In this document: positions 17,679-27,488 of the stretch, in pieces
How the letters are laid out: every line of letters starts with the position of its first letter
Position numbering within the stretch: the first letter of the stretch is position 1
From: Thermodesulfovibrio sp.
Lineage (GTDB): Bacteria; Nitrospirota; Thermodesulfovibrionia; Thermodesulfovibrionales; Thermodesulfovibrionaceae
Direction of reading: 5' to 3'
Assembly (NCBI GenBank): GCA_020725335.1
Contig: DYFF01000007.1
Coordinates: 124,001 to 188,000 of the forward strand
Length of the DNA: 64,000 bases
The notes under the pieces: model-generated
Database searches by the model: none
What the model was told of the DNA's origin: nothing
Seen by the model: the letters and a program-made list of their open reading frames with translations, nothing else
Made by a program: the position numbers and the translations under genes

Positions 17679-18685
17679 TTTTTCCTTTTACTGCTGTTGT
17701 TGACCAAGAGGAGATGAAACTTGCTCTTATCTTGAATGTTATTGACCCAAGCATTGGTGGTGTTTTGATAATGGGGGAGAAGGGCACGGCTAAATCAACA
17801 ACTGTTCGTGCTCTTGCTGATTTACTTCCTGAGATAGAGGTTATTAAAGGATGTAGATTCAGTTGCTCACCTCAAGGTCCTTTTTGTAGTGATTGTTTGG
17901 AAAAGATTGAAAACGAAGAAGCCTTAGAAACCGAAAAGAAAAAAATGCGGGTTGTAGAGCTTCCTTTAGGGGTTACAGAAGACAGAGTCGTAGGCAGTCT
18001 TGATATTGAGCATGCAATAAAAAGAGGAGAGAAACGATTTGAGCCGGGAATTCTTGCTGATGCAAACAGAAACTTTCTTTATGTTGATGAGGTAAATTTG
18101 CTTGAAGACCATATTGTTGACCTTTTGCTTGACTCTGCTGCTATGGGAATAAATACAGTGGAAAGAGAAGGTGTTTCCTTTGTTCATCCTGCAAGATTTA
18201 TTCTTGTAGGCACTATGAATCCTGAGGAAGGAGAACTTAGACCTCAGCTTCTTGATAGATTTGGGCTATGTGTGCAGGTTAATTCAATAAGGGATAAAGC
18301 ACTAAGAGTTGAAATTTTAAAGAGAAAAGCAGAGTTTGATGATGACCAAAAGGGTTTTTATAAAAAATGGCGAAGTGCTCAAAAAGAGCTTGCAAAAAGA
18401 ATTATTAATGCAAAAAAAAGACTCAAAAATGTAGTAATCACTGAAAATTCAGTATCAGCAGTTGTTGACATTACAGCAGAGCTTAGTCTTGATGGACATA
18501 GAGCAGATATAGTTATGCTTAAAGCAGCAAGAGCTTTTGCAGCATTCAGTGGAAGAGCCGAAATAACCCATGAAGATATAAAAAAGATTGCTCCGCTTGC
18601 CCTGAGACATAGACTTAAAAGGCTTCCCTTTGAGGATATCTCACAAGAGGCAGATAAACTTCATGCAATACTTGAAAGAATATAA
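17675..18685 (+). CDS. ChlI/BchI-type AAA+ chelatase ATPase
   Basis: 336-aa AAA+ motor of Mg- or Co-chelatases. Walker [10 protein letters not shown] (34-42), Walker [10 protein letters not shown] (about 134-142) and the arginine-bearing FDDRFG-like segment [11 protein letters not shown] are present. A four-cysteine group (Cys60, Cys64, Cys71, Cys74) sits after the first lid, in a place where many bacterial homologues have cysteines. ChlI rings bind ChlD rings and hydrolyse ATP to drive the CobN/ChlH subunit. It overlaps CobN part B by 4 bases and chlD by 23. No CobS/CobT genes are present; ChlI/ChlD are expected to replace them. Confidence 0.93.
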   Translation: MIFPFTAVVDQEEMKLALILNVIDPSIGGVLIMGEKGTAKSTTVRALADLLPEIEVIKGCRFSCSPQGPFCSDCLEKIENEEALETEKKKMRVVELPLGVTEDRVVGSLDIEHAIKRGEKRFEPGILADANRNFLYVDEVNLLEDHIVDLLLDSAAMGINTVEREGVSFVHPARFILVGTMNPEEGELRPQLLDRFGLCVQVNSIRDKALRVEILKRKAEFDDDQKGFYKKWRSAQKELAKRIINAKKRLKNVVITENSVSAVVDITAELSLDGHRADIVMLKAARAFAAFSGRAEITHEDIKKIAPLALRHRLKRLPFEDISQEADKLHAILERI

Positions 18686-20501
18686 AATAAACTTTTTCAA
18701 CTTTGTAAATCAGGAAAATGCCAAACTTGCTCTCTTACTTAATTTAATCGAGCCAAAATCTGGCGGAGTTTTACTTGCAGGAAAAAGAGGCACAGGGAAG
18801 TCAACCCTTCTTAAAGCATTTTGTCAGATTTTAAAACAGTTAAGTATTCCTTCTGTCCAACTTCCAATGAATGCAACTGAGGAGGCAGTTTTAGGGGGAA
18901 TTGATATTGAAGAAACAATTAAAACTGGTAAAAGAGTTTTTCAGAAAGGTCTTCTCTCAAGGGCAGATGGAGGGTTTTTGATTATTGAAGATATTAATCT
19001 TTTTCCACAGGATATTCTTTCAATTGTTTTTGAAGTTCAGACAAGAGGAGAAAATATCATTGAAAGAGAGGGAATTACTCTTAGAGAGCCTGCTCAGCTC
19101 CAGATTCTTGCTACAATGAATCCTGAAGAGGCTGACTTTTCAGCACACTTTCTTGACAGATTCGGCATGTGTGTAATAATGGATGAAATAAGGGATAAAG
19201 AGAAGAAAGCAGAGATAATGCAGTTAAATACTTTGGATGAATGCTACTTTACAGAAAAATGGCAATCATTTAAAAAATTCCAAAATTACAGAGAGTTTAC
19301 AAAAAAAGTTAAAGTTTCAGATGAAATAAAAGAATTTATTTCTGAGTTAGTTTTAAAAGAAGCTGTTTCAGGGCATAGAGCAGATATTTATCTTTATTAT
19401 GCATCAAAAGCTTTTGCTGCTTACAGAGAAGAGGATAATGTAACTGAGGAACATATTAAAGCAGTAGCACCTTTTGTTTTAAATCATAGAAGAAGGCTTC
19501 TTGAACAAGAACCAGAGGAAACAGAACAAGAGCAAAAACATAAATCACATGATTCAGAAAGAAGAGAAGAGCAAAAGTACAGAGGACAAAAAAATCCTTT
19601 ATCCAATCCTCAAGAATCGCAGGGTGGAAAATCTCAAAATATTCCATCTATTGAAAAAGAAGAAATTTTTCCAGTTGGTGAAAGTTTTAAAGTCAAAAGA
19701 TTATTTTTCAAAAAAGATAGAATAATTAGGCAAGCAACTGGCAGAAGAACAAAGACAAAGACAAAGACAAAGGGTAGGGGAGGTAGATACATAAGAAGTC
19801 TTCTCAAAGAAAGACCAGATATTGCAATTGATGCAACCTTAAGGGCAGCTGCGCCTTTTCAAAAAAATAGAGGGAGGAAAGATACAGTTGTTATTTTTGA
19901 TGATGATATAAGATACAAAGAAAAAGAAAGAAGAATGAGCCATACTGTAATTTTTGTCGTTGATGGTTCGGGTTCTATGGGTGTAGAGCAGAGAATGAAG
20001 GCTGTAAAAGGAGCAATTCTCTCTTTACTTTTAGATTGTTATCAAAAGAGAGATAGAGTTGCCATGATTGTTTTCAGGAAAGACAGAGCAGAAACAATTC
20101 TTCAACCAACTTCATCTGTAGAACTTGCTCTTAAAAGACTTAAGGAAATTCCAACTGGCGGTAAAACTCCTCTGGGAGCAGGACTTTTAGAAGCATACAG
20201 GCTAACAAGAAGATTGCAACTAAAACAGCCGGAAGCTCGTTTTCTTGTTTTGTTAATTACTGATGGAAAAGCAAATGTATCATTAAGTGGAAAAAATACT
20301 TTTGAAGAACTTAGAGACATTTGCTTTTTGCTAAAGGATATTCCCTCTACTGACTTTATTCTTATTGATACGGAAAAGAAAGATAATCTTATCAAGATGG
20401 ATTTAGCTTTCAGACTGGCACAATGGCTACAGGCAAGATATTTTTTAATAGAAAAACTTAAATCAGAAACTCTATTTCAAATAGCAACTTCATTAAAGTA
20501 A
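18663..20501 (+). CDS. ChlD/BchD-type chelatase subunit (AAA+ plus VWA domain)
   Basis: About 612 aa. An N-terminal AAA+ domain (about 1-260; Walker [10 protein letters not shown]) is followed by a charged, Glu/Gln/Lys-rich linker (about 275-400) and a C-terminal von Willebrand A domain with MIDAS motif DGSGSMG (from Asp434), [10 protein letters not shown] and LITDGKAN. The VWA domain contacts the large chelatase subunit through Mg2+. I take ATG 18663 (GAGG 16 bases upstream) over a TTG at 18630, because [19 protein letters not shown] is the normal start of the fold. It is the last gene of the cluster. Walker A appears intact, so this subunit may itself bind ATP. Confidence 0.92.
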   Translation: MQYLKEYKINFFNFVNQENAKLALLLNLIEPKSGGVLLAGKRGTGKSTLLKAFCQILKQLSIPSVQLPMNATEEAVLGGIDIEETIKTGKRVFQKGLLSRADGGFLIIEDINLFPQDILSIVFEVQTRGENIIEREGITLREPAQLQILATMNPEEADFSAHFLDRFGMCVIMDEIRDKEKKAEIMQLNTLDECYFTEKWQSFKKFQNYREFTKKVKVSDEIKEFISELVLKEAVSGHRADIYLYYASKAFAAYREEDNVTEEHIKAVAPFVLNHRRRLLEQEPEETEQEQKHKSHDSERREEQKYRGQKNPLSNPQESQGGKSQNIPSIEKEEIFPVGESFKVKRLFFKKDRIIRQATGRRTKTKTKTKGRGGRYIRSLLKERPDIAIDATLRAAAPFQKNRGRKDTVVIFDDDIRYKEKERRMSHTVIFVVDGSGSMGVEQRMKAVKGAILSLLLDCYQKRDRVAMIVFRKDRAETILQPTSSVELALKRLKEIPTGGKTPLGAGLLEAYRLTRRLQLKQPEARFLVLLITDGKANVSLSGKNTFEELRDICFLLKDIPSTDFILIDTEKKDNLIKMDLAFRLAQWLQARYFLIEKLKSETLFQIATSLK

Positions 20502-20502
20502 G

Positions 20503-20525
20503 ATGATATTTATCATGCTTTTTTT
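20503..20525 (+). terminator. Possible weak terminator after chlD
   Basis: ATGAT (20503-20507), ATTT loop, ATCAT (20512-20516), then GC and seven Ts (20519-20525). The stem is short and AT-only, so it would be weak, but the T run lies right after the cluster's last gene. Confidence 0.35.
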
Positions 20526-20631
20526 ATTAATCCTTTGAATAGAAGCTAATAACGAATTCTTAGAGATTCTTTGTCAATTATGTTGAAATAAAACCTTTTC
20601 AGCGAGATTATTTTTGAGGAAAGGCGAGGGC

Positions 20632-20661
20632 TTGACTTAAATAAACTTTATATTGTTAAAT
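20632..20661 (+). promoter_or_regulatory. ilvE promoter, probably leaderless
   Basis: TTGACT (20632-20637), 18-base spacer and TTAAAT (20656-20661), only 7 bases before the ilvE ATG. There is no Shine-Dalgarno sequence. Transcription would start at or within a base or two of the ATG. Confidence 0.5.
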
Positions 20662-20668
20662 ATATCTC

Positions 20669-21583
20669 ATGGTTCCAAAAACAGAAAAGATATGGATGGA
20701 TGGTAAATTTGTAGACTGGGATAATGCAAAAGTCCATATATTGACCCATTCTCTTCATTATGGTTTGGCTGTTTTTGAGGGAATCAGATGTTATAAAACA
20801 GAAGAAGGTCCTGCTGTATTTCGTCTTAAAGACCACGTAGAGAGACTTTTTAAATCTGCTCACATTTTTACTTTAAAAATTCCCTTTTCTGAAGAGGAGA
20901 TTTTTGAAGCTATTAAAGAAACTATTAGGGTAAATAAAATTGATTCTTGTTACATTAGACCAATAGTTTATGTAGGCTACGGAAACATGGGGCTTTATCC
21001 AAAAAATAATCCAATTCAGGTTGCAATAGCTGTGTGGAGTTGGGGTGCCTACTTAGGAGAGGAAGGACTACAGAGAGGAATTAAGGTAAAAACCTCTTCA
21101 TTTATAAGAAATCATGTAAATTCTAACATGTCAAGAGGCAAGGTGGCAGGTTATTACGTAAACAGTCAGCTTGCAAAGATAGAAGCTATTTCCTGTGGTT
21201 TCGATGAAGCAGTGCTCCTTGATACAGAAGGATATGTCTCTGAAGGAAGTGGAGAGAATATCTTTCTGATAAGAAATGGATATTTAAAAACTACTCCTCT
21301 AACTTCAATCCTTGAAGGAATTACGAGGGATTCGGTAATAACTATTGCCAAAGATTTGGGGATAGATGTAAAGGAGGAGAGGTTTACCCGGGATGAACTT
21401 TATATATCTGATGAAGCATTTTTTACTGGAACTGCTGCAGAGATTACACCAATAAGAGAAGTAGATGGACGTTCAATCGGTCAAGGTAGTCGTGGCCCGA
21501 TAACAGAGAAAATTCAGAGTCTATTTTTTGATATAGTCAAAGGAAAAGCTTCAAAATATAAACACTGGCTTGATTACGTATAA
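20669..21583 (+). CDS. ilvE: Branched-chain amino acid aminotransferase
   Basis: 304-aa fold-type IV PLP enzyme that transfers amino groups between glutamate and the oxo acids of Leu, Ile and Val. It shows [17 protein letters not shown] (26-42), the PLP lysine region [15 protein letters not shown] (Lys158) and the strongly conserved [12 protein letters not shown] block, with length typical of IlvE. D-amino-acid aminotransferase and aminodeoxychorismate lyase share the fold, but FEGIRCY and the arginines after it favour IlvE. The gene stands alone. It converges on the cytochrome gene with 4 bases between stop codons. The ATG has no ribosome site and a -10-like hexamer 7 bases upstream. Confidence 0.93.
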   Translation: MVPKTEKIWMDGKFVDWDNAKVHILTHSLHYGLAVFEGIRCYKTEEGPAVFRLKDHVERLFKSAHIFTLKIPFSEEEIFEAIKETIRVNKIDSCYIRPIVYVGYGNMGLYPKNNPIQVAIAVWSWGAYLGEEGLQRGIKVKTSSFIRNHVNSNMSRGKVAGYYVNSQLAKIEAISCGFDEAVLLDTEGYVSEGSGENIFLIRNGYLKTTPLTSILEGITRDSVITIAKDLGIDVKEERFTRDELYISDEAFFTGTAAEITPIREVDGRSIGQGSRGPITEKIQSLFFDIVKGKASKYKHWLDYV

Positions 21584-21587
21584 AAGT

Positions 21588-21827
21588 TTATTTTAACTTC
21601 AATAAGTTAGAAGCCTCTTCAATCTCCTCATCAGTTAGATTTTTGTGAAGTTTTGACATTTTACCTTTTCTTAATAAATTTAGCAGTTCATCTTTTGACT
21701 TAACTTCACGCTCTTGAATTATTTTCGTTAATGACTTATCATCCTTATGACACTTATTACATTTTAAAGCATGAGCAGTCCCAGAAAAAATTAGCAATAA
21801 AGAAAAGATTAAAATCAAATGTTTCAT
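21588..21827 (-). CDS. Small periplasmic monoheme cytochrome c
   Basis: 79 aa. A signal peptide (about 1-20, cleaved after AHA) is followed by the heme c attachment site CNKCH (Cys23, Cys26, His27). The mature chain is only about 59 residues, and KMSKLHKNLTDEEIEE near the end offers Met57 as the likely sixth ligand, as in small class I cytochromes. It should carry single electrons in the periplasm. It lies 2 bases after gatB on the same strand and may be transcribed with it, although the functions are unrelated. No obvious partner oxidoreductase is nearby. Confidence 0.85.
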   Translation of the reverse strand: MKHLILIFSLLLIFSGTAHALKCNKCHKDDKSLTKIIQEREVKSKDELLNLLRKGKMSKLHKNLTDEEIEEASNLLKLK

Positions 21828-21829
21828 GC

Positions 21830-23260
21830 CTATTGCTCCTTTAAAATTTTTAAAACCAATTCATTAACCAGCTTTGGATTAGCCTTACCCTTTGTAAGTT
21901 TCATTACCTGTCCCACAAAAAATCCTATCAACTTTTCCTCTCCATTTTTAAATCTATCTACTTCCTTAGGATTTTTATCCATAACTTGCTTTATTGCTTC
22001 AATTATAACAGAGTCATCAGAAATTTGAGTAAGTCCTTTTTCCTTAACTATAAATTCGGCGGATTTTCCTGTTTTGTATACCTCTTCAAAAACTTCTTTT
22101 GCAATGTTTCTATTGATTATACCTTTATCTACTAAATTTACAAGTTCTACGAGTTGAGAAGGCTTGAAGTTACACTCTGTTATATCTTTATTTTCTTCAT
22201 TAAGTATTCTTAAAAGCTCTACCATTATCCAGTTAGCTATTTCTTTTGGCTTACCACCAAGTCTTACTGCTTCCTCAAACCATTCGGATAGTGACTTTTC
22301 TTCTGTTAAAATTTCGGCATCATATGCAGGTAGTCCATAATCTTTTATAAATCTTTCAATTTTAGCATCAGGAAGTTCGGGCATATTCTTCTTAATTTTT
22401 TCTATCCAATCTGATGAAACAACAACAGGAGCAAGGTCAGGCTCTGGAAAGTATCTGTAGTCATGGGCTTCTTCTTTAGAACGCATGGATTGAGTAGTTC
22501 CTGTTATAGAATCCCAAAGTCTTGTTTCCTGTATAATTTTCTCCCCGTTATTTATAAGTTTTATTTGTCTTTTAATTTCATATTCAAGTGCTTTTTCAAC
22601 AAATCTAAAGGAGTTAATATTTTTTATCTCTGTTTTAACCCCATATTCTTGAGAACCTACAGGTCTTACTGATACATTGGCATCACAGCGTAGAGAGCCT
22701 TGTTCCAGGTTTCCATCACAGACGCCTAAGTATCTTAAAATAGCTCTTAATTTTTTCATATAGAGGGCTGCTTCTTTTGGAGTTTTGATATCTGGTTCAG
22801 AGACTATTTCCATTAAAGGCACTCCAGTTCTATTAAAATCAACAAAGCTGTAGCCTGACAAATCATGTATATTTTTGCCTGCATCTTCTTCAAGATGAAT
22901 TCTTTTTATTCTAATTTTTCTCCTTTCGCCATCAGTGATAATTTCGAGATAACCATCTTCGCATAAAGGAAGCTCATATTGGCTTATCTGATAGCCCTTA
23001 GGAAGATCAGGATAGAAATAATTCTTCCTTGCAAATCTACTATAAGGGGATATTTTACAGTTCATTGCCAATCCTGTTTTTATTGTATATTCAAGAGCCT
23101 TTCTGTTCAGAACAGGAAGCACTCCGGGCATTCCAAGACATACAGGACATACCTGAGTATTAGGTTCTGCTCCAAACTGAGTTGAACAGCCACAAAATAT
23201 TTTGCTTTCTGTTAAAAGTTGTGCGTGTACTTCCAAGCCAATAACTGCTTCGTATTGCAT
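21830..23260 (-). CDS. gatB: Asp/Glu-tRNA amidotransferase subunit B
   Basis: GatB binds misacylated Glu-tRNA(Gln) or Asp-tRNA(Asn) and, with GatA and GatC, amidates it. The 476-aa protein shows [13 protein letters not shown] at the start, the zinc cysteines in FCGCSTQFG and [26 protein letters not shown], and the C-terminal YqeY-like tail domain with [18 protein letters not shown] start it at ATG 23260, six bases inside a GTG, because AGGAG lies five bases upstream of the ATG and overlaps the GTG. gatA precedes it by 10 bases. gatC is not in the window. Confidence 0.97.
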   Translation of the reverse strand: MQYEAVIGLEVHAQLLTESKIFCGCSTQFGAEPNTQVCPVCLGMPGVLPVLNRKALEYTIKTGLAMNCKISPYSRFARKNYFYPDLPKGYQISQYELPLCEDGYLEIITDGERRKIRIKRIHLEEDAGKNIHDLSGYSFVDFNRTGVPLMEIVSEPDIKTPKEAALYMKKLRAILRYLGVCDGNLEQGSLRCDANVSVRPVGSQEYGVKTEIKNINSFRFVEKALEYEIKRQIKLINNGEKIIQETRLWDSITGTTQSMRSKEEAHDYRYFPEPDLAPVVVSSDWIEKIKKNMPELPDAKIERFIKDYGLPAYDAEILTEEKSLSEWFEEAVRLGGKPKEIANWIMVELLRILNEENKDITECNFKPSQLVELVNLVDKGIINRNIAKEVFEEVYKTGKSAEFIVKEKGLTQISDDSVIIEAIKQVMDKNPKEVDRFKNGEEKLIGFFVGQVMKLTKGKANPKLVNELVLKILKEQ

Positions 23261-23270
23261 GTTCACTCCT

Positions 23271-24725
23271 TTATAAATTTGGTTTCATTTTATGCCAAGG
23301 CATTGATTGTTCATAGGCATAGGCTAATTGTAGGATGCCTGCTTCATCAAAGGGTTTACCTATAATTTGTAGTCCAATTGGGAGTCCTTTTCCACTAAAT
23401 CCACAGGGAAGGGAGATTGCAGGGACTCCAGCAAGATTTATTGAAATTGTAAAAATATCTGAAAGATACATTTGAAGTGGATCATCTATTTTTTCACCAA
23501 TTTTAAATGCTGGTGATGGTGCGGTTGGAGTTACAATAAAATCGACATTTTCAAAGGCTTTTTCAAAGTCACTTTTTATCAATGTTCTAACCTGCAAAGC
23601 TTTTTTATAATAGGCATCATAATATCCAGCAGAAAGAGAATATGTGCCAAGCATAATTCGTCTTTTTACCTCAGCACCAAATCCTTTAGAACGTGTTTTC
23701 ATATACATATCAAGAAGGTCATTACCTTGTGCCCTTAAACCGTATTTAACTCCATCATATCTTGCAAGGTTTGAAGAAGCTTCTGATGTGGCAACTATAT
23801 AGTATGTTGCTACTGCATATTCTGTATGGGGCAAGGAAATTTCCACAGGTATGCAACCTAATGATTCCAATTGATTAATTGCCTCTTTAATTCTTTCCTC
23901 TACCTCTTTATCCATTCCTTCAATAAAATATTCCTTTGGAATTCCAATTTTTAATCCTTTAACATCATGCCCAAGATATTCTCTGAAATCAGTAGATTCA
24001 ATAGGTGCAGAAGTTGAGTCCATTGGGTCATGTCCTGCTATTACATTCATCATCAGTGCAGAATCTGCCACTGATTTTGTAATCGGACCTATTTGGTCAA
24101 GGGATGAAGCAAAGGCAACAAGACCAAATCTTGAAACTCTTCCATAAGTTGGCTTCAATCCAACTACACCACAAAAAGAGGCAGGTTGTCTTATTGAACC
24201 TCCTGTATCAGAACCAAGAGCTGCAATACATTCGTCAGCTGCAACAGCTGCGGCACTCCCCCCAGAACTTCCTCCGGGTACTCTTTCTAAATCCCATGGA
24301 TTTCTTGTTATATGAAAGCCTGAATTTTCAGTGGAAGAACCCATTGCAAATTCGTCCATATTAGTTTTACCGGTTAAAATATATTTTTGTTTTAAAAGCT
24401 TTGATGTGACTGTGCTTTCATAGGGTGGATAAAAATTATAGAGAATTTTCGATGCGCAGGTAGTCAGTATGCCTTTTGTACAAATATTGTCTTTAATAGC
24501 TATTGGTATTCCTGTAAGAAGATTTCTTTTTCCAGCAAAAATTGCATTTTCCGCATCCCTTGCCATTTCATAGGCTTTATCTGTAGTTAAGGTAATATAT
24601 GCTTTTACTTTTGGTTCTATTTCCTGAACTCTTTTGAATACGTCAATGATAACCTCATGAGGTCTAACTTCTCCACGATTAATCATTTTTGATAGTTCTG
24701 TTAGTGTTAATTTATGCAGTTCCAA
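23271..24725 (-). CDS. gatA: Asp/Glu-tRNA amidotransferase subunit A
   Basis: 484-aa amidase-signature enzyme that frees ammonia from glutamine for GatB. The catalytic Lys78 is in IPIAIKDNI, and the serine pair lies in [13 protein letters not shown] and [16 protein letters not shown], with [14 protein letters not shown] beyond. The start is TTG, well supported by GGAGGG five bases upstream (24731-24736). Length is normal. It is followed by gatB, and preceded after 40 bases by the flavin oxidoreductase gene in the same leftward run. Confidence 0.97.
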   Translation of the reverse strand: MELHKLTLTELSKMINRGEVRPHEVIIDVFKRVQEIEPKVKAYITLTTDKAYEMARDAENAIFAGKRNLLTGIPIAIKDNICTKGILTTCASKILYNFYPPYESTVTSKLLKQKYILTGKTNMDEFAMGSSTENSGFHITRNPWDLERVPGGSSGGSAAAVAADECIAALGSDTGGSIRQPASFCGVVGLKPTYGRVSRFGLVAFASSLDQIGPITKSVADSALMMNVIAGHDPMDSTSAPIESTDFREYLGHDVKGLKIGIPKEYFIEGMDKEVEERIKEAINQLESLGCIPVEISLPHTEYAVATYYIVATSEASSNLARYDGVKYGLRAQGNDLLDMYMKTRSKGFGAEVKRRIMLGTYSLSAGYYDAYYKKALQVRTLIKSDFEKAFENVDFIVTPTAPSPAFKIGEKIDDPLQMYLSDIFTISINLAGVPAISLPCGFSGKGLPIGLQIIGKPFDEAGILQLAYAYEQSMPWHKMKPNL

Positions 24726-24765
24726 AATTACCCTCCTTCATTTTTATCAGATAAATTAAAGTAAT

Positions 24766-25866
24766 TTATTTCTTTTTTTCAAGTTGAGTGCATCTAACAT
24801 ATTCTAATTTCATAAATCTCATACATCCATTACAGTATATACAGTCTGCTACGTCTTTGCCTTTGAGCCATTTTTTCGGCAAGTCTGGTTCGCGAATCAA
24901 GGGTCTTGAAAGAGATATTAAATCAGCATCATTTTTTTCCAAAATATCTTCTGCGGTAGTGCGTGAACGAATACCGCCTACAAGCATGATAGGAACCTTA
25001 AGAACTTTCTTAAACTCCTTTGAAAAAGCTCTGAAGTATGCCTCTTTTTCTTTTGAGTCTATTTTTACTCTTACTGGTCTTTCTTCAGCTTTCGACTCTA
25101 CTATTCCACCACTAACTTCAATAGCATCTATTCCAAGATTTTCAAGTCTTTTTGCTATTTTAAGGCTTTCCTCAAGGGTAAGTCCGCCTTTAATGAAATC
25201 ACAGGCATTTAGCTTAATCATTACAGGATAGTCATACCCCACATTATCTCTAATACTATTGTATACTTCCTCAAGAAAATGAAACCTTCTTTCCTCATCA
25301 CCACCCCAGTAGTCATTTCGTCTGTTGGTATAGGGAGATAAGAACTGATTTACAAGATATCCATGTGCTCCATGAATTTGTACTCCATCAAAACCTGCTT
25401 CTTTAGCTCTTCTTGCAGCTTTTCCAAAGGATTCGATTATTTCCCATATTTCTTCCTGTGTAAGTTCCCTTGGCATAACTTTATAGACAGGCTCATAAAC
25501 TGCTGAAGGTGCAACAGGTTTTGCGCCATAAAGGAATATTGATGCACATTGTCTTCCTCCATGACTTAATTGAATTACTATTTTACCATCTGATTCATGG
25601 ACAGCTTGAGTGAGTTTTTTTAAACCTTCAATATAAAAGTCGTTGTGTATACAAAGAATTTTTGGTGCACTTCTTCCAGAAGTATGAACTAAAACATTCC
25701 CTGTAATTATTAATCCCACTCCACCTTTTGCAAGGGTTACATATAAGTTTATAAGTCTATCTGTTATAAAACCATCTTCATCTGCCATTTTTTCATATGT
25801 TGCAGAACGAACTATTCTATTTTTCATCTTAATTGATTTAATCTCAAAAGGTGAAAAAAGTTTCAT
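24766..25866 (-). CDS. Old yellow enzyme-type NADH:flavin oxidoreductase
   Basis: 366-aa FMN-binding TIM barrel of the OYE family. It opens with LFSPFEIKSIKMKNRIVRSATYE, has QLSHGGRQ and the FMN/active-site block GFDGVQIHGAHGYLVNQFLSPYTNRR, and GGIRSRTTAEDIL near the end of the barrel. The C-terminus carries DCIYCNGCMR and a further Cys near the end, the start of the cysteine cluster used by 2,4-dienoyl-CoA reductase-like members for a 4Fe-4S centre, but the NADH-binding domain of those long forms is absent. Substrate unknown. Its ATG overlaps the pdxA stop codon (ATGA). Confidence 0.88.
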   Translation of the reverse strand: MKLFSPFEIKSIKMKNRIVRSATYEKMADEDGFITDRLINLYVTLAKGGVGLIITGNVLVHTSGRSAPKILCIHNDFYIEGLKKLTQAVHESDGKIVIQLSHGGRQCASIFLYGAKPVAPSAVYEPVYKVMPRELTQEEIWEIIESFGKAARRAKEAGFDGVQIHGAHGYLVNQFLSPYTNRRNDYWGGDEERRFHFLEEVYNSIRDNVGYDYPVMIKLNACDFIKGGLTLEESLKIAKRLENLGIDAIEVSGGIVESKAEERPVRVKIDSKEKEAYFRAFSKEFKKVLKVPIMLVGGIRSRTTAEDILEKNDADLISLSRPLIREPDLPKKWLKGKDVADCIYCNGCMRFMKLEYVRCTQLEKKK

Positions 25867-26816
25867 AAATTTACCATCCTTGCAGCAAGCTTTATAGCCT
25901 CAATAAGGCTACGTGGATTTGCTTTACCCTGCCATGCGATATCGTAAGCTGTTCCATGATCGGGAGATGTTCTTATGAAGGGAAGGCCTACAGTGAAATT
26001 AACTCCGCTGTCAAAAGCAATTAGTTTAAAAGGAGCAAGTGCTTGGTCATGATACATAGCAACAACCATATCAAATTCTCCCCTATAGGCTCTAAAAAAT
26101 ATAGAATCAGCAGGGTAGGGACCCGAAACGTTTATCCCTAAAGCTTTTGCCTCGTTAACTGCTGGAGCTATTTCTTCTATATCTTCTCTCCCTATAATTC
26201 CATTTTCTCCTGCATGGGGATTTAAGCCGCATACTGCTATACGAGGAGTCTCTATTTGAAGCATATCGCAAGCTTTTTTTGCAAAAAATATTGCATTGAT
26301 AACTTTTTCCTTTTTTATTAGGTATGGAACATCCTTTAAGGGGATATGTATTGTTGCAAGAATTACCTTTAAGGATTCGCTATAAAATGCCATAGCATAA
26401 CTTTCTGTTTCTGTTAATTCAGCGAGCATATCTGTATGTCCGCTCCAAGGAAATCCCGCCATTCTTAAAGCAGTTTTTGATATAGGGCATGTAACTATTG
26501 CCTCTATTATACCGAGCCTATAAAGTTCAACCGATTGTCTTATGTATGAAAAGGATGCTCTCCCGCTGTCTTCAGAGGGATGTCCTTTTGCAAGCTTAGA
26601 GGGATTTTTTATTTCATTTAGATTAAGAACTTCTATATTATCAGAATCAAAGTCTATGCCTATGACTTTGATTACTTCTTTTATAATTGCTTTATCCCCA
26701 ATAACAATTGGATTGCATATTTTATAAATATCCTCCTCTGCAAATGCTTTTACTATTATTTCAGGACCTATACCAGCTGGATCTCCCATTGTAATAGCAA
26801 TTCTTTTTTTAGCCAT
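25863..26816 (-). CDS. pdxA: 4-hydroxythreonine-4-phosphate dehydrogenase
   Basis: PdxA oxidises 4-phosphohydroxy-L-threonine in the DXP-dependent route to pyridoxal 5'-phosphate. The 317-aa protein has family length and begins with ITMGDPAGIGPEI. It shows the metal-binding HTDMLAELT, CGLNPHAGENGIIGREDIEEI and MYHDQALAPFKLIAFDSGVNFTVGLP blocks. GGAGGG (26821-26826 on the reverse strand) precedes the ATG. The end overlaps the OYE gene by 4 bases. lolA lies just upstream in the same run. No pdxJ is in the window. Confidence 0.97.
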   Translation of the reverse strand: MAKKRIAITMGDPAGIGPEIIVKAFAEEDIYKICNPIVIGDKAIIKEVIKVIGIDFDSDNIEVLNLNEIKNPSKLAKGHPSEDSGRASFSYIRQSVELYRLGIIEAIVTCPISKTALRMAGFPWSGHTDMLAELTETESYAMAFYSESLKVILATIHIPLKDVPYLIKKEKVINAIFFAKKACDMLQIETPRIAVCGLNPHAGENGIIGREDIEEIAPAVNEAKALGINVSGPYPADSIFFRAYRGEFDMVVAMYHDQALAPFKLIAFDSGVNFTVGLPFIRTSPDHGTAYDIAWQGKANPRSLIEAIKLAARMVNL

Positions 26817-26845
26817 GCTACCCTCCTATTTTATGCATGAAGATT

Positions 26846-27484
26846 TTAATATGTCAGAACAGTATCATCTTTTTTTGGTATAAATTTGAAAAGAGAATCT
26901 TTTAGATTTGAATTTATTTTTATTGAGTTAAAATCTATCTTTATAATATTTCCATTACTGTCTGTGATTTTCATTGTTTTGATAGGAAAAGTTTCTTCAT
27001 GAATTATTAATTCAATCCTTTTTACATTACCCATCTTTTCTTTTGGGATTAGTATTAGATTGTTTTCAGTTTTTTGAGTTATTTCAAAATCTCTTTCAAT
27101 CACAGCCATTCTTGATATTAAGGCAAGTGGGAGTTGACCATATTTTTCTGGGCTAAAATTACTCTTTATTGCCTGTTTTCTTTTTTTATCATATACTATG
27201 AGATTTTCTTTATTTATGTATATAACTTGAGAAAATTCCCCTAAATACTGCCATCTAAGGTTATCTCCTTTTATAAAAAATCTTCCATTAAATTTTTGTG
27301 TTTTATCTAAATCTTTTATATAACTAATCTGTACAAAATTACCTGATGCATCTTTAATATTTTTATAGGCATTTTCAAGTTTTGAAATAATATTATCCTC
27401 TGCTTGAGCGGGATTAATAGTGAATAAAATACAAAACATAATAATAAAATTACATAGATAAAGTAATATTTTTTTTCTTTCCAT
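26846..27484 (-). CDS. lolA: Outer-membrane lipoprotein carrier LolA
   Basis: 212 aa. A signal peptide (about 8-28, ending AQA) precedes the LolA beta-sheet fold, with KDASGNFVQISYIKDL, GRFFIKGDNLRWQY and YINKENLIVYDKKRKQ in the usual order. LolA shuttles lipoproteins through the periplasm from LolCDE to LolB, which confirms a diderm envelope. It lies 4 bases after an oligopeptide-binding lipoprotein gene, which may itself be LolA cargo. Sequence identity is modest, as is normal for LolA outside proteobacteria, but the pattern is clear. Confidence 0.88.
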   Translation of the reverse strand: MERKKILLYLCNFIIMFCILFTINPAQAEDNIISKLENAYKNIKDASGNFVQISYIKDLDKTQKFNGRFFIKGDNLRWQYLGEFSQVIYINKENLIVYDKKRKQAIKSNFSPEKYGQLPLALISRMAVIERDFEITQKTENNLILIPKEKMGNVKRIELIIHEETFPIKTMKITDSNGNIIKIDFNSIKINSNLKDSLFKFIPKKDDTVLTY

Positions 27485-27488
27485 ATTT

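Noticed and set aside
19730-19790. Short Lys/Thr repeat in chlD (KTKTKTKTK) as a microsatellite of interest
   Set aside because: It is in the low-complexity linker between the AAA+ and VWA domains, where charged repeats are normal.
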